Assembly: GCF_030683065.1 (NCBI RefSeq)
Contig: NZ_JAUXMX010000030.1
Span: forward strand, 186,001-250,000
Reading direction: 5' to 3'
Source of the DNA: Pseudomonas sp.
GTDB taxonomy: Bacteria; Pseudomonadota; Gammaproteobacteria; Pseudomonadales; Pseudomonadaceae
Length of the DNA stretch: 64,000 bases
Part shown: piece by piece, positions 27,359 to 37,519 of the stretch
Layout: every line of letters starts with the position of its first letter
Numbering within the stretch: the stretch's first letter is position 1
Notes under the pieces: generated by a model
Seen by the model: the letters and a program-made list of their open reading frames with translations, nothing else
What the model was told of the DNA's origin: nothing
Database searches by the model: none
Program-made: the position numbers and the translations under genes

Positions 27359-28368
27359 AGACCTAAATCCTCCGGTTTGAACACGGCACGTCGCTGCCGG
27401 TAAAGTCGATCGAACGTGGCGCGATCCAATTGTTGCATCTCAGCGATGCGACCAACGTTACGCACCGCTTGTATTGCGGAACTGTCGAATGGCGAATCGC
27501 CACTGGAGCGAGTGACACTGGCGTTGATGATGGTGCCATCGGGCAGCATCTCGATTAGCACTTCTACACTCATCCCGTTACGCGCTGATGGCGGCCTGCG
27601 CCATTGCTCGCTGACTAACCGGACAATCAAATCATCGAGACTACCGGCAACCTGATCACCCACCTCATCGGCCAACGCTTGCTGGCGACCGACATCCTCG
27701 GAGAGCAACTCGGCCAATGCGGCAGCCTTCTTATCCTCTGTCGCCTTGCGCTGCGACGCCTCGGCTGCTTTTTTCTTGGCATCGTCAGCGGCTTTCTTCT
27801 TTGCAGCTTGCGCGGCGTCAGCTTTCTTCGCCTCTTCGGCTGCTTTCTTCTTGGCGTCTTCGGCTGCTTTTTTCTTGACCTCTTCGGCCGTTTTCTTCTT
27901 CGCTGCCTCATCTGCCGCTTTTTTCTTGGCGATGTCGGCTAATTTCTTTTGCTCGGCAGTTTTCTTTTCTGCATCGGCTTTCTTGGCCGCATCGGCCTTG
28001 GCTGCATCGGCTTTTTTAGCCGCATCGGCTTTTCGAGCCTCTTCGGCCTTCTTTTGTTCCACCGCCTTTGCTGCAACAGCCTGTTTCTCTTGCTCGGCTT
28101 TTTTCTGCTCGAGTTGCTCGGTCTCATAAATTGGCGCGGTGGTCTTCTTGGTCTCACCGGCAATTTTCTGATTGGTTTGGGTAGTTGCCTGGCTCTGCGA
28201 CTTCAATTGATACAAGGTCGCTTGAACGATTGGCCGGGCCGGCGGCAGGTCCGGGGCGAAAGCAAAACTGACGAACAGCATGGCAAACATCAGGACATGC
28301 AGCGTCACAGCCCAGACAACAGGCCAAAACAGGCTTTCCGAAGGTGAAGGCTCGCGTTGCTGCTGCAT
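27355..28368 (-). CDS. tolA: Cell envelope integrity protein TolA
   Basis: A 337-residue protein. A membrane anchor ([20 protein letters not shown]) lies at residues about 15-35, then a very long Ala/Lys/Glu helical domain II with tandem [17 protein letters not shown]-type repeats (about 75-220), then a C-terminal domain that contacts TolB/Pal and bears [20 protein letters not shown]. TolA spans the periplasm and transmits the TolQR proton-driven force. Its ATG shares one base with the tolR stop (TGATG), and its stop overlaps tolB. Confidence 0.96.
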   Translation of the reverse strand: MQQQREPSPSESLFWPVVWAVTLHVLMFAMLFVSFAFAPDLPPARPIVQATLYQLKSQSQATTQTNQKIAGETKKTTAPIYETEQLEQKKAEQEKQAVAAKAVEQKKAEEARKADAAKKADAAKADAAKKADAEKKTAEQKKLADIAKKKAADEAAKKKTAEEVKKKAAEDAKKKAAEEAKKADAAQAAKKKAADDAKKKAAEASQRKATEDKKAAALAELLSEDVGRQQALADEVGDQVAGSLDDLIVRLVSEQWRRPPSARNGMSVEVLIEMLPDGTIINASVTRSSGDSPFDSSAIQAVRNVGRIAEMQQLDRATFDRLYRQRRAVFKPEDLGL

Positions 28369-28820
28369 CAGGGGGCCTCGGTAATCAGTCCGACGTTACC
28401 CACGTCAGCCTGCTGCAAACCACCCATAGCAGCCATTACGGTACCGTAATCGACTGTTTTATCGCCGCGCACGAACACCTGTACCTGCTTACCCTGAGCA
28501 CGACTCTGATTGATGATCGCGGTTACTGCCCTGGTCATTTCTTCCAGGGTCATGGCTTGATCCTGCACGGTATCGACATCGACTTCCGTACCCATGTTCC
28601 AGAAGTAAGTCTTGTCGGCCTTGATCGAGATTGTCAGTACCTGGGCGTTATTGTCCTGCGGTAAGACCTCACTGCTGACTTGCGGCAGATCAACCTTGAC
28701 CCCCTGATTGAGCATTGGCGCGGTCACCATGAAGATCACCAGCAGTACCAACATCACATCGATGTACGGCACCACGTTCATCTCGGCAACCGGCTTGCGT
28801 TTGTTGCGAATTCTAGCCAT
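28368..28820 (-). CDS. tolR: Tol-Pal system protein TolR
   Basis: A 150-residue ExbD-like protein: short cytoplasmic N-terminus, one membrane helix with the essential Asp in YIDVMLVLLVIFMVTAPML, and a periplasmic domain. With TolQ it forms the proton channel energising TolA. In most Pseudomonas tolQ and tolR are nearly adjacent; here 194 bp separate them, occupied by a foldback element at 28860-29014. ATG 28820 follows a modest CAGGATAGG ribosome site that lies outside the element. Confidence 0.96.
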   Translation of the reverse strand: MARIRNKRKPVAEMNVVPYIDVMLVLLVIFMVTAPMLNQGVKVDLPQVSSEVLPQDNNAQVLTISIKADKTYFWNMGTEVDVDTVQDQAMTLEEMTRAVTAIINQSRAQGKQVQVFVRGDKTVDYGTVMAAMGGLQQADVGNVGLITEAP

Positions 28821-28859
28821 GGCTTGAAAAACCTATCCTGTGAAGAGCCTAAGGCTCAG

Positions 28860-29014
28860 CAGGCTGTTGAAAAACTACCTGCGCTGGCAATACTGCGTTA
28901 AAAACAGACTCGGAGTGCTCATTTACAGCAGTAAAGTCGAGTGCGACCCCAGTCGCTTCCTCGCCTGTTTTTGCCTTGTCTTGCCTGCCTCGCCTACGTT
29001 TTTTCAACGGCCTG
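28860..29014. mobile_element. 155-bp foldback (MITE-like) element between tolQ and tolR
   Basis: The ends are near-perfect terminal inverted repeats: CAGGCTGTTGAAAAA at 28860-28874 and the complement of CAGGCCGTTGAAAAA at 29000-29014 (14 of 15 identical). The inner arms are also partly complementary (GCGTTAAAAACAG against CTGTTTTTGCC), so the whole unit folds back on itself. It has no open frame. The right end abuts the tolQ stop codon (TAA at 29017-29015). I recall similar sequences as dispersed repeats in several Pseudomonas genomes; the family and cognate transposase are not known to me. No clear target duplication. Confidence 0.75.
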
Positions 29015-29710
29015 TTAGTCGTCCGAGGTATGCACTTTACGGTGCAAGATCGCCTGGAATTCATCGGCGAAGGTGTAATAACGACCGATCAGCATTTCGC
29101 CGCGCGCAGCAAAGCGGTTGTAAGCAATTACCGCTGGAATCGCAGCGAACAGGCCGATGGCGGTGGCGATCAGTGCTTCGGCAATACCCGGCGCCACGGT
29201 GGCCAGGGTCGCTTGCTGCACCTGGGCCAGGCCGCGGAAGGAGTTCATGATCCCCCACACGGTGCCGAACAAACCGATATACGGGCTGGTGGAGCCCACG
29301 GTTGCGAGGAACGGCAGGCTTTGTTCGAGCTTCTCTTCTTCGCGCGCAATAGCCACACGCATGCCGCGCGCCACCCCGTCCATCACCGCATCTGGGTCGA
29401 CGCCCGGCTGCTGACGCAGACGAGAGAACTCCTTGAAACCGGCACGAAAGATCTGCTCCAACCCCGAGTCAGGGTCAGGGTTACTGCCCGCCTGACGATA
29501 CAATTTGGACAAGTCGATACCGGACCAAAAGCGCTCCTCGAAGCTGTCCAGGGCGCGCTTGGCTGCGCGCAACAGCGTGCTACGCTGAAAAATCATGACC
29601 CATGAGGTGACCGAAGCGGCCACCAGTATCAGCATCACCAACTGTACTACCAGGCTGGCATTGCTGATCAAACTCCACATCGACATATGGTCAACGGCGT
29701 TGGCTTCCAC
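29015..29710 (-). CDS. tolQ: Tol-Pal system protein TolQ
   Basis: A 231-residue ExbB/TolQ/MotA-family membrane protein with three helices: one near residues 15-38, and two within GSTSPYIGLFGTVWGIMNSF and ATVAPGIAEALIATAIGLFAA. It forms the proton-motive-force channel with TolR. The GTG start at 29710 has GGAG about eight bases upstream and lies two bases after the ybgC stop. The foldback element begins immediately after its TAA. Confidence 0.96.
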   Translation of the reverse strand: MEANAVDHMSMWSLISNASLVVQLVMLILVAASVTSWVMIFQRSTLLRAAKRALDSFEERFWSGIDLSKLYRQAGSNPDPDSGLEQIFRAGFKEFSRLRQQPGVDPDAVMDGVARGMRVAIAREEEKLEQSLPFLATVGSTSPYIGLFGTVWGIMNSFRGLAQVQQATLATVAPGIAEALIATAIGLFAAIPAVIAYNRFAARGEMLIGRYYTFADEFQAILHRKVHTSDD

Positions 29711-29712
29711 GC

Positions 29713-30165
29713 TTACTCTCCTGCTTTGGATGTACCCGTGCAGCTCAGGCCGGCAAACGCCGTACGCAGAGCTTCGGGAATAGCCCGGGGTTTCAAATTA
29801 TCGGCGCGCACACAGGCCACCAGGAACTGCCCTTCACAGAGCAGCGCATCATCCGTAGCCCGCCTGACCTGCTGACGAAAACGCAGGCTGGCACGGTTTA
29901 ATTCCATTACTTGCGCACTTACCAGTAGCTCATCATCCAGCCGCGCTGGCGCGTGATAGCGCGCCTCACTGGAATGCACGACAAACAACAGGCCCTCACC
30001 CGCCAACGTCGACTGGGCAAAGCCCAAGTCGCGCAGTCGCTCGGTGCGAGCCCGCTCCATGAATTTGAGGTAATTGACGTAGTAGACGATGCCGCCTGCA
30101 TCAGTGTCTTCGTAATAAACACGACAACGATGGGCGAAAGACTGAACTCCGTTTTGCGCGTGCAT
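29713..30165 (-). CDS. ybgC: Tol-Pal-associated acyl-CoA thioesterase YbgC
   Basis: A 150-residue hot-dog thioesterase with the catalytic motif [19 protein letters not shown] (Asp22 as catalytic acid). In E. coli YbgC hydrolyses acyl-CoA and binds ACP and phospholipid-synthesis enzymes. It is the first gene of the ybgC-tolQRAB-pal-cpoB operon, two bases before tolQ. A 53-bp gap separates it from ruvB upstream, so ruvCAB and tol may be cotranscribed. Confidence 0.95.
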   Translation of the reverse strand: MHAQNGVQSFAHRCRVYYEDTDAGGIVYYVNYLKFMERARTERLRDLGFAQSTLAGEGLLFVVHSSEARYHAPARLDDELLVSAQVMELNRASLRFRQQVRRATDDALLCEGQFLVACVRADNLKPRAIPEALRTAFAGLSCTGTSKAGE

Positions 30166-30218
30166 ACTTTAGTGCTAGCTCCTGAACTTGCCAATCACTG
30201 GCAGCAAGTATTTTTTGC

Positions 30219-31256
30219 TTAGTCGCCATCGACGGACGACAAGTCGCCCATACGTTTTGGCATATTCAAACCAAAATGCAGGTAGGCATGCCGAGTCACT
30301 ACGCGCCCGCGCGGGGTACGCATAATGTAACCCTGCTGAATCAGATAGGGTTCCAGTACGTCTTCGATAGTGTGGCGCTCCTCGCTGATCGCTGCAGCCA
30401 GGCTATCGACCCCCACGGGGCCACCATCGAACTTCTCGATCATGGTCAGCAGCAGCCGGCGATCCTGATGATCGAAACCACGCTCGTCGACATCCAGCAA
30501 ATTCAGCGCTGCATCGGCGATTTGCCGGGTGATATCACCCTGCCCGCGCACTTGGGCAAAATCCCGCACACGGCGCAACAGACGGTTGGCAATCCGCGGC
30601 GTACCGCGGGCACGCCGGGCAATCTCGAAAGCCCCCTGAGCCTCGATCGGTAAACCGAGAATGCCCGCCGACCGCGTAACAATCGTGGTCAGGTCCTCGG
30701 TATTGTAAAACTCCAGGCGCTGGACGATACCAAAACGATCACGCAGCGGATTGGTCAGCATGCCAGCACGGGTGGTGGCGCCAACCAGGGTAAATGCCGG
30801 CAGGTCGAGCTTGATCGAGCGCGCGGCAGGGCCTTCACCGATCATGATATCCAGTTGAAAGTCTTCCATCGCCGGATACAGCACCTCTTCGACGATCGGA
30901 GACAGGCGATGGATCTCATCGATGAACAGCACGTCACCCGGCTCAAGATTGGTCAGCAGCGCAGCCAAATCGCCCGGCCGCTCCAGCACGGGCCCGGAAG
31001 TGCTCTTGATCGACACGCCCATTTCCTGGGCGATGATATTGGCCAGGGTGGTCTTGCCGAGGCCCGGCGGCCCGAAGATCAGGGTGTGATCAAGGGCTTC
31101 ACTGCGGCCCCTGGCGGCCTGGATAAACAGCTCCATCTGCTCGCGCACGCTCGGTTGACCGATGTAGTCGGCCAGGCTCAACGGACGAATGGCGCGGTCC
31201 ACCTGCTCATCGCGGTCGCGCGTAGTGGCGGTAATCAGGCGGTCTGCTTCTAACAT
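30219..31256 (-). CDS. ruvB: Holliday junction branch migration helicase RuvB
   Basis: A 345-residue AAA+ motor. Motifs: [10 protein letters not shown], Walker [12 protein letters not shown], Walker [11 protein letters not shown], sensor [18 protein letters not shown] and a C-terminal winged helix (HLGFNMPK-like end FGLNMPKR). It drives branch migration with RuvA during recombinational repair. It starts 6 bp after ruvA. Confidence 0.98.
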   Translation of the reverse strand: MLEADRLITATTRDRDEQVDRAIRPLSLADYIGQPSVREQMELFIQAARGRSEALDHTLIFGPPGLGKTTLANIIAQEMGVSIKSTSGPVLERPGDLAALLTNLEPGDVLFIDEIHRLSPIVEEVLYPAMEDFQLDIMIGEGPAARSIKLDLPAFTLVGATTRAGMLTNPLRDRFGIVQRLEFYNTEDLTTIVTRSAGILGLPIEAQGAFEIARRARGTPRIANRLLRRVRDFAQVRGQGDITRQIADAALNLLDVDERGFDHQDRRLLLTMIEKFDGGPVGVDSLAAAISEERHTIEDVLEPYLIQQGYIMRTPRGRVVTRHAYLHFGLNMPKRMGDLSSVDGD

Positions 31257-31262
31257 CTGGAG

Positions 31263-31868
31263 TTACACCATTCCCTTCAGGGCACGACGGATCATGTCTT
31301 CACTGCTCAACCCGTCTTCTTTGATCGCTGAGACGGCGCGACTGGCTTCTTGCGGTTTGTAACCGAGGGAAATAAGCGCACTGACTGCATCATTCTCCGC
31401 ATGTGGGACTGCGCCAGCGGCGCGAGGTTCAACCACCAGGGTCGCCATACCCGGCACGGCCTCCCAGGCCTTGAAGCGATCTTTCAATTCAACCAGCAGG
31501 CGTTCGGCGGTCTTCTTGCCGACCCCAGGGATTTTCACCAGCACCGAGGTGTCCTGCGCTTGAACGCAGCGCACCAACTCATCGACCTCCAGCCCTGACA
31601 TCAAGGCCAGCGCCAGCTTGGGGCCGACGCCGTTGAGCCGGATCAGTTCGCGAAACAGCTGGCGCTCACGCTTCTCGAAAAAACCGTACAGCAGGTGTGC
31701 ATCCTCACGCACCACCAGATGGGTGTGCAAGGTCAACGGCTCACCGACTGCCGGCAAACGGTACAAGGTTGTCATGGGCACTTCCAGCTCATAGCCCAGA
31801 CCATTCACATCCAGAATCAAATGTGGCGGTTGCTTCTCCGCCAGGGTGCCGCATAAACGTCCAATCAC
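31263..31868 (-). CDS. ruvA: Holliday junction branch migration protein RuvA
   Basis: A 201-residue RuvA: N-terminal OB domain ([20 protein letters not shown]), tandem helix-hairpin-helix motifs ([15 protein letters not shown] and [15 protein letters not shown]), and a C-terminal RuvB-binding three-helix domain ([16 protein letters not shown]). It tetramerises on Holliday junctions. Start is GTG at 31868. Part of ruvC-ruvA-ruvB. Confidence 0.97.
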   Translation of the reverse strand: MIGRLCGTLAEKQPPHLILDVNGLGYELEVPMTTLYRLPAVGEPLTLHTHLVVREDAHLLYGFFEKRERQLFRELIRLNGVGPKLALALMSGLEVDELVRCVQAQDTSVLVKIPGVGKKTAERLLVELKDRFKAWEAVPGMATLVVEPRAAGAVPHAENDAVSALISLGYKPQEASRAVSAIKEDGLSSEDMIRRALKGMV

Positions 31869-31889
31869 CGCTGCTTTCCTTGAGTAACC

Positions 31890-32414
31890 CTATAAACGAA
31901 GACGACCACCGCGCCGCTTGGCAGCGACCAGGCCATGTGGGATCAGGCTTTGTCGATGGTGGGCATGACACAACGCGATCGCCAAGGCATCCGACGCATC
32001 AATCTGCGGTTTCTGTATCAGCTTGAGCAAATGCATAACCATCATCTGCACCTGCTCTTTATCGGCACCGCCGGTACCGGCAATCGCCTGCTTGACCTGG
32101 GTTGCGGTGTACTCGGAGATATCCAGCCCCGCCTCGATGCCCGCCACAATCGCCACGCCACGCGCCTGACCAAGTTTGAGTGCCGAGTCCGGGTTACGTG
32201 CCATGAACACCTGTTCGATACCCATGGTTACCGGCCCGTAGGTCTCAATGACCTCGCGCACGCCGCGAAAGACAATTTGCAAGCGCTCCGGCATCGACCC
32301 GCTGCCGGTACGAATGCAGCCCGAAGCGACATATTCACAACTGCGCCCGGTATCACGCACCACACCGTAACCGGTGATACGCGAACCGGGGTCGATACCG
32401 AGAATCAACGTCAT
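31890..32414 (-). CDS. ruvC: Crossover junction endodeoxyribonuclease RuvC
   Basis: A 174-residue resolvase with an RNase H-like fold. The first catalytic Asp is in [15 protein letters not shown], the Glu in [11 protein letters not shown], and the C-terminal acidic cluster in [14 protein letters not shown]. It cleaves Holliday junctions symmetrically. First gene of ruvCAB, downstream of pmpR on the same strand with a terminator between. Confidence 0.97.
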   Translation of the reverse strand: MTLILGIDPGSRITGYGVVRDTGRSCEYVASGCIRTGSGSMPERLQIVFRGVREVIETYGPVTMGIEQVFMARNPDSALKLGQARGVAIVAGIEAGLDISEYTATQVKQAIAGTGGADKEQVQMMVMHLLKLIQKPQIDASDALAIALCHAHHRQSLIPHGLVAAKRRGGRLRL

Positions 32415-32524
32415 GCCCTACCATCCACCCAAGTTGTCGATCAATGCCGGCAACAACACTGTTTATCTATCCAGTTGGCGAGTATAGGGCCGGCCTTCGC
32501 TGACGTCACCCACATAGCAGTCAT

Positions 32525-32573
32525 AAAAAAACCGGAAGCACCTGGGTAACAGCCTCCCAGCAACTTCCGGCCC
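32525..32573 (-). terminator. Terminator of the YebC-family gene
   Basis: Minus-strand stem GGCCGGAAG / CTTCCGGTT around a partly paired loop, followed by TTTTTTTAT, 18 bp beyond the stop. Confidence 0.85.
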
Positions 32574-32590
32574 TTTCGATGAACAGCCAA

Positions 32591-33337
32591 TCAACCAAGC
32601 TGCTCCATGATCTCGTCGGATATCTCGGCGTTGTGGTAAACATTCTGCACGTCGTCGAGGTCCTCCAGCATGTCGATCAACTTGATCACCTTCTGTGCGG
32701 TTTCCAGGTCCGTGACCGGCGCACTGACCGATGGAATCATCGCCACTTCGGCCTCATCGCCTTTGAACCCGGCATTGCCCAGCGCTTCATTGACCGCATG
32801 GAAGTCGGCGAACGCGGTATACACCTCGACCGAACCGTCCTCGGCGCTGACAATATCGTCGGCACCGGCTTCCAGTGCCGCTTCCATCAAGGCATCTTCA
32901 TCGACGCCTGGGGCGTAACTGATCTGCCCTTTGCGCTCGAACATATAGGCCACCGAACCATCGGTGCCCAGGTTGCCGCCACACTTGGTAAAGGCATGAC
33001 GCACTTCGGCTGCGGTACGGTTGCGGTTGTCGGTCATCGCTTCGACGAAAATCGCCACACCACTGACGGCATAACCTTCGTAACTCAACTCGGCCATGTT
33101 GTCGGCGTCGTCCGAGCCGACGCCGCGGGCAATCGCCCGGTCGATGGTGTCACGGGTCATGTTGGCGGTCAGCGCCTTCTCCACGGCCAGGCGCAGACGC
33201 GGATTGTCTGCCGGCAGACCGCCGCCTTTGGCAGCGACCGTCAGCTCACGAATGAGCTTGGTGAAAATCTTGCCGCGCTTGGCGTCTTGACGTCCTTTGC
33301 GGTGTTTGATGTTGGCCCATTTGGAATGACCAGCCAT
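32591..33337 (-). CDS. pmpR: YebC/PmpR family transcriptional regulator
   Basis: A 248-residue YebC-family protein beginning [20 protein letters not shown], with [16 protein letters not shown] and [20 protein letters not shown]. In P. aeruginosa this gene (PA0964, PmpR) represses the pqsR quorum regulator; YebC homologues elsewhere relieve ribosome stalling at proline stretches. It lies between aspS and ruvC, the conserved order. The pqs operon is not in this window, so which role dominates is open. Confidence 0.93.
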   Translation of the reverse strand: MAGHSKWANIKHRKGRQDAKRGKIFTKLIRELTVAAKGGGLPADNPRLRLAVEKALTANMTRDTIDRAIARGVGSDDADNMAELSYEGYAVSGVAIFVEAMTDNRNRTAAEVRHAFTKCGGNLGTDGSVAYMFERKGQISYAPGVDEDALMEAALEAGADDIVSAEDGSVEVYTAFADFHAVNEALGNAGFKGDEAEVAMIPSVSAPVTDLETAQKVIKLIDMLEDLDDVQNVYHNAEISDEIMEQLG

Positions 33338-33389
33338 AACTCACTCCGTCTTCAGTTCAATTCAGGTCCCATTACATAGCACCCATAAC

Positions 33390-33415
33390 GAAGAAGCCTG
33401 GAAAACCCAGGCTCC
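33390..33415 (-). terminator. Possible aspS terminator
   Basis: Minus-strand hairpin AGCCTGG / CCAGGCT with a 4-5 base loop, followed by TTCTTCGTT. The stem is short and the T-run interrupted. Confidence 0.5.
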
Positions 33416-33431
33416 TTGTCGTCGGCAAAGC

Positions 33432-35207
33432 TTATTCGGCTTTGGGCTGCTCGCGCAGGCGAATGTGCAATTCGCGCAACGACTTGGCATCCACCACACC
33501 CGGCGCCTGAGTCATGACGCAGGCCGCGCTCTGGGTTTTCGGGAAGGCGATCACTTCGCGGATCGACTGCGCGCCGGTCATCAGCATCACCAGGCGGTCG
33601 AGACCGAAGGCCAGTCCGCCGTGCGGTGGCGCGCCGAACTTCAGGGCGTCGAGGAGGAAGCCGAACTTCTCCTGCTGCTCGTCTTCACTGATGCCAAGCA
33701 CACGGAACACGGTCTGCTGCATGGACTTGTCATGGATACGGATCGAACCGCCACCCAGTTCAGTGCCGTTCAGCACCATGTCGTAGGCCCGCGACAGCGC
33801 GGCCGCCGGATTGGCTTCCAGCTCTGCCGGGCTGCAGCTTGGCGCGGTAAACGGGTGGTGCATGGCAGTCAGGCTGCCGTCGTCGCTCTCTTCGAACATC
33901 GGGAAGTCGACGACCCACAGCGGCGCCCACTCGCAGGTCAGCAGGTTAAGGTCGTGACCCAGTTTGATACGCAGCGCGCCCAAGGCCTCGCTGACGATCT
34001 TGGCCTTGTCGGCGCCGAAGAACACGAGGTCGCCATCGACCGCACCGACGCGATCGAGGATCACATTGATGTTGTCCAGCGGGATGTTCTTGACGATCGG
34101 CGACTGCAAACCTTCAACGCCATTGCCGCGCTCGTTGACCTTGATATAGGCCAGGCCACGGGCGCCGTAGATGCCGACGAACTTGGTGTAGTCATCGATC
34201 TGCTTGCGCGGCATGCTCGCCCCGCCCGGTACACGCAGCGCGGTCACGCGACACTTGGGGTCGTTGGCAGGGCCGGCGAACACCTTGAAGTCGACGTCCT
34301 TGAGCTGATCCTCGACATCCACCAGCTCGAGCGGGTTGCGCAAATCCGGCTTGTCCGAACCGAAACGACGCATGGCTTCGGCCAGGGTCATGTGCGGCAA
34401 CTCGCCGAACTCGACGTCCAGAACTTCCTTGAACAGCTGACGGATCATCTTTTCAGTGATGCCCATGATGTCGGCTTCGTCGAGAAAGCTGGTCTCGATG
34501 TCGATCTGGGTGAATTCCGGCTGGCGGTCGGCACGCAGGTCTTCGTCACGGAAGCATTTGGCGATCTGGTAGTAGCGGTCGAAACCCGCGACCATCAGCA
34601 ACTGCTTAAACAGCTGCGGCGACTGCGGCAGGGCAAAGAAACTGCCAGCATGGGTGCGGCTCGGCACCAGGTAATCACGCGCGCCTTCCGGAGTGGCACG
34701 GGTGAGAATCGGCGTTTCCACGTCGAGGAAGCCGTTGTCATCCAGGTAGCGGCGGATGCTGCTGGTGATGCTCGAACGCAGCTTCAACTTGGCTGCCATT
34801 TCAGGGCGGCGCAGGTCGATAAAGCGATAGCGCAGACGAGTTTCTTCGCCGACATCGGAGTATTCGTTGAGCGGGAACGGCGGGGTCTCCGCCTCGTTGA
34901 GCACTTCCAGCTCATAGCCGAGCACTTCAATGGCGCCGGAGGCCATATTGGCGTTGCCGGCACCGGCTGGACGCAGGCGCACCTTGCCAGTGATTTTCAC
35001 CACATACTCGCTGCGCACTTTATCGGCGACAGCAAACGTCTCGGCACGATCAGGATCGAATACCACCTGGGCCAGACCTTCGCGGTCACGAATGTCGAGG
35101 AAAATCACCCCGCCATGGTCACGACGGCGATGTACCCAACCGCAAAGGGTGACTTCCTGGCCGTCCAGGCTCTCGTTCAGTTGGCCGCAATAATGGCTGC
35201 GCATCAT
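33432..35207 (-). CDS. aspS: Aspartyl-tRNA synthetase (bacterial type)
   Basis: A 591-residue class IIb synthetase: N-terminal OB anticodon-binding domain ([20 protein letters not shown]), catalytic motif 2 [19 protein letters not shown], a GAD insertion domain, and motif 3 [15 protein letters not shown]. The P. aeruginosa enzyme is non-discriminating, charging tRNA-Asp and tRNA-Asn; the same is likely here but not shown. It begins MMRSHYC, as other Pseudomonas AspRS do. A 587-residue open frame on the opposite strand is a codon-bias shadow. Confidence 0.98.
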   Translation of the reverse strand: MMRSHYCGQLNESLDGQEVTLCGWVHRRRDHGGVIFLDIRDREGLAQVVFDPDRAETFAVADKVRSEYVVKITGKVRLRPAGAGNANMASGAIEVLGYELEVLNEAETPPFPLNEYSDVGEETRLRYRFIDLRRPEMAAKLKLRSSITSSIRRYLDDNGFLDVETPILTRATPEGARDYLVPSRTHAGSFFALPQSPQLFKQLLMVAGFDRYYQIAKCFRDEDLRADRQPEFTQIDIETSFLDEADIMGITEKMIRQLFKEVLDVEFGELPHMTLAEAMRRFGSDKPDLRNPLELVDVEDQLKDVDFKVFAGPANDPKCRVTALRVPGGASMPRKQIDDYTKFVGIYGARGLAYIKVNERGNGVEGLQSPIVKNIPLDNINVILDRVGAVDGDLVFFGADKAKIVSEALGALRIKLGHDLNLLTCEWAPLWVVDFPMFEESDDGSLTAMHHPFTAPSCSPAELEANPAAALSRAYDMVLNGTELGGGSIRIHDKSMQQTVFRVLGISEDEQQEKFGFLLDALKFGAPPHGGLAFGLDRLVMLMTGAQSIREVIAFPKTQSAACVMTQAPGVVDAKSLRELHIRLREQPKAE

Positions 35208-35642
35208 GGTGGTAATCGCTTCTCTTGAGTCTTGAATTCGTTGGGCCGCATGGAGCGCGGCGCTTGTCCGGGGCCATACCTGTCGGCAGGTTCACGCGGT
35301 ATTTTTTTTGCAATTGCAACATTCGACGGGGCTGGCAACCAACGGCGCGCTTGCGCCAAACAGCCCCAGACCCGCTCGCAGCAGTAAAGCGCAAGATTAT
35401 ATATGGTTAAGCCGTTACTTGCAGCCGCCGCCCCAGGCGCCGTTGCTCAGCCACCCTAACAGACATATGCCTTGAGCAAGCGCCATGCACACGAAGCCCC
35501 AGAGGATATGCATGAGCGACATTCATAGCATCAGACAATGGCACTTATTGATATAAGCCAAGATAAAGCCAGCAGAGCCTATGTTAGGCTCGAACAACTG
35601 CGGAGCCTGACAAACTCCAAGCCACTTGAAAGGAGAAACGTT
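35208..35642. other. Divergent aspS/dps intergenic region
   Basis: About 435 bp. It contains promoters for aspS and the Dps-like gene. The clearest structure is a perfect inverted repeat GAGCCTA-TGT-TAGGCTC at 35575-35591, 52 bp before the dps start. An in-frame open stretch upstream of dps from 35538 has no ribosome site and is probably untranslated. Confidence 0.5.
35575..35591. promoter_or_regulatory. Inverted repeat upstream of the Dps-like gene
   Basis: Perfect 7-bp arms GAGCCTA / TAGGCTC with a 3-base centre. Position in the presumed 5' leader or promoter makes it a candidate operator or leader hairpin. It does not match the OxyR or Fur consensus. Confidence 0.4.
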
Positions 35643-36113
35643 ATGGAAATCAATATCGGCATCGCTGAACAGGACCGCGCAGCCATCGCTGAAGGGCTAT
35701 CCCGCCTCCTTGCAGACACCTACACCCTGTACCTGAAAACTCACAATTTTCACTGGAACGTCACCGGCCCGATGTTCAACACCTTGCACCTGATGTTCGA
35801 GGGGCAATACACCGAACTAGCCTTGGCCGTCGACCAGATCGCCGAGCGCATTCGCGCCCTGGGCTTCCCGGCACCTGGCACCTACGCAGCCTATGCGCGC
35901 CTGTCGTCCATTAAAGAAGAAGAAGGCGTGCCGAACGCTGCCGACATGATCAAACAGCTGGTTCAAGGTCAGGAAGCCGTGATTCGCACTGCGCGCGGGA
36001 TCTTCCCGCTGCTCGACAAAGTCAGCGACGAACCCACCGCAGACGTACTGACCCAGCGCATGCAAGTGCATGAAAAAACCGCCTGGATGCTGCGCAGCCT
36101 GCTCGACGCCTAA
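35643..36113 (+). CDS. Dps-family DNA-binding/ferritin-like stress protein
   Basis: A 156-residue Dps/ferritin-like four-helix protein. Ferroxidase residues are visible: His37 in [11 protein letters not shown], His49 and Glu53 in [10 protein letters not shown], Asp64 and Glu68 in AVDQIAERI. The short N-terminus lacks the Lys-rich tail used for DNA binding by E. coli Dps. The family oxidises ferrous iron with peroxide and stores it. AAAGGAG precedes the ATG. The position next to aspS matches P. aeruginosa PA0962. Confidence 0.93.
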   Translation: MEINIGIAEQDRAAIAEGLSRLLADTYTLYLKTHNFHWNVTGPMFNTLHLMFEGQYTELALAVDQIAERIRALGFPAPGTYAAYARLSSIKEEEGVPNAADMIKQLVQGQEAVIRTARGIFPLLDKVSDEPTADVLTQRMQVHEKTAWMLRSLLDA

Positions 36114-36157
36114 CAGAACAGCGAGCACCACTCCCGCACAGCGCATAAAATAACCAG

Positions 36158-36184
36158 CAGGCAAAGACCACAGGTCTTTGCCTG
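36158..36184 (+). terminator. Hairpin after the Dps-like gene
   Basis: Perfect 12-bp stem CAGGCAAAGACC / GGTCTTTGCCTG with a 3-base loop, 45 bp after the stop. No strong T-run follows, so termination efficiency is uncertain. Confidence 0.55.
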
Positions 36185-36282
36185 TGCTTGCGACTGGACC
36201 GCCCAAGCGCGAAATGTGTCTAGGCGCAAGATCAGCGCGTGCTCTATGCTTTAGCTATCCGCAACTTGCCACAGTGACGTGC

Positions 36283-37350
36283 ATGAGCAAGCCAGACAAA
36301 AACCTCAATATCCTTGAGCGCTACCCGGAAGACACCCGCGAGGCCGCCGCCCTGCTGAAACTGGCCGTGCCCCTCATGATGCGTCACGGCATACCGCCCA
36401 ATCCGCTGCACTACGCGCTTTGGTACACCTACAGCCAAGGCCAGGTGCCGGAGTTAAACCGCCGCCTGGATAAAATCGTCAGCGACTTCGACAGTTTTCC
36501 AGCGGAAGTAGCGGTCAAGCTATTCCGCGACTACGTCATTCGTAACGAACTCGACGAGGCCCGCGCTGGCCAGCAACAAGTCATCGAACTGGCCGATTCC
36601 CTAGAAGATGGCATCGCCCTCAGCGTTACGGGCAGCCACAACTATCAAGCCAGCCTGCAGCAGGGCCTCAGCGCACTGCAAGAACCGATCATCGACGACC
36701 TGCCCAACGTACTCAACGACCTGCAGCAAAGCACCCAGCTCATGCAGGAACAGCAAGAGAAGTTCCTCTATCGCATTCGTGCAGCGCAGAACGAAATCCA
36801 GCACCTACGCGGCCAGCTAGAGCGTGCTCACGTCGCGGCAACCCTCGACAGCCTGACTCAGATCTTCAACCGGCATGCCTTTACCCGCCTGCTGGAACAA
36901 GCGCTGACGGGCGAACACCAAGGCGTCGCTTTGGTAATGCTGGATATTGACCACTTTAAACAGTTCAACGATCAATATGGCCATCCACTGGGTGACCGTG
37001 TCCTGCAGCATGTCGGTCAACTGCTGCGCGACGCACTGCCCCCGCGCGCCACTGCCGCGCGCTACGGCGGTGAAGAGTTCTGCATAATCCTTCGCGAGTG
37101 CCCAGACACGCAGGGCGCACACGAATTCGCCGAAGGCTTGCGGGAGAAAATCCAGTCCCTGCGGATAAAGGTACGCCGTACCGACCAGGTGCTCGACAGC
37201 ATCAGCGCCTCCTTCGGCTATGCCCTCGCCAAACCCGGGGACACCCTGGAAAGCCTGCTTACCCGTGCCGATGACGCCCTGTACCAGGCCAAACACAACG
37301 GCCGCAACCAGGTACAACCCGAACCACGCGAAACCGCCATAAGCGCTTGA
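36283..37350 (+). CDS. Diguanylate cyclase (GGDEF domain)
   Basis: A 355-residue protein. Residues about 1-175 are an alpha-helical region with no recognised sensor domain and no membrane segment; a coiled coil (QEQQEKFLYRIRAAQNEIQH) leads into the GGDEF domain, with the active site GGEEF at 262-266 and MLDIDHFKQFNDQYGHPLGD upstream. The inhibitory I-site RxxD is replaced by RATA at 255-258, so product inhibition through that site is unlikely. It makes cyclic di-GMP from GTP. Start 36283 is chosen before conserved-looking MSKPDKNLNILERYPED; the ribosome site is weak. Confidence 0.9.
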   Translation: MSKPDKNLNILERYPEDTREAAALLKLAVPLMMRHGIPPNPLHYALWYTYSQGQVPELNRRLDKIVSDFDSFPAEVAVKLFRDYVIRNELDEARAGQQQVIELADSLEDGIALSVTGSHNYQASLQQGLSALQEPIIDDLPNVLNDLQQSTQLMQEQQEKFLYRIRAAQNEIQHLRGQLERAHVAATLDSLTQIFNRHAFTRLLEQALTGEHQGVALVMLDIDHFKQFNDQYGHPLGDRVLQHVGQLLRDALPPRATAARYGGEEFCIILRECPDTQGAHEFAEGLREKIQSLRIKVRRTDQVLDSISASFGYALAKPGDTLESLLTRADDALYQAKHNGRNQVQPEPRETAISA

Positions 37351-37519
37351 TTTGAGTAGCTCCCCTCTTTGCTGTTAAATACGCCCCGTGCCACTGCTCC
37401 GAGCTACTGGAGCAGTGCATAGGCTGATTACACGCGCATCCACAACGCCCTCAACTCAAGGCAATGCCTGTGCAATCAGCTATTCCTGGCGATCCTTTTA
37501 ATAAGTGAGCTCATTGAAC

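Noticed and set aside
27575-28130. Low-complexity Lys/Ala repeats inside tolA mistaken for a tandem DNA repeat
   Set aside because: They encode the known helical domain II of TolA and are expected.
33465-35228. 587-residue open frame antisense to aspS
   Set aside because: It mirrors aspS codon bias in a high-GC genome, is rich in His, Gln, Val and Ala, and has no recognisable domain. The aspS reading is certain.
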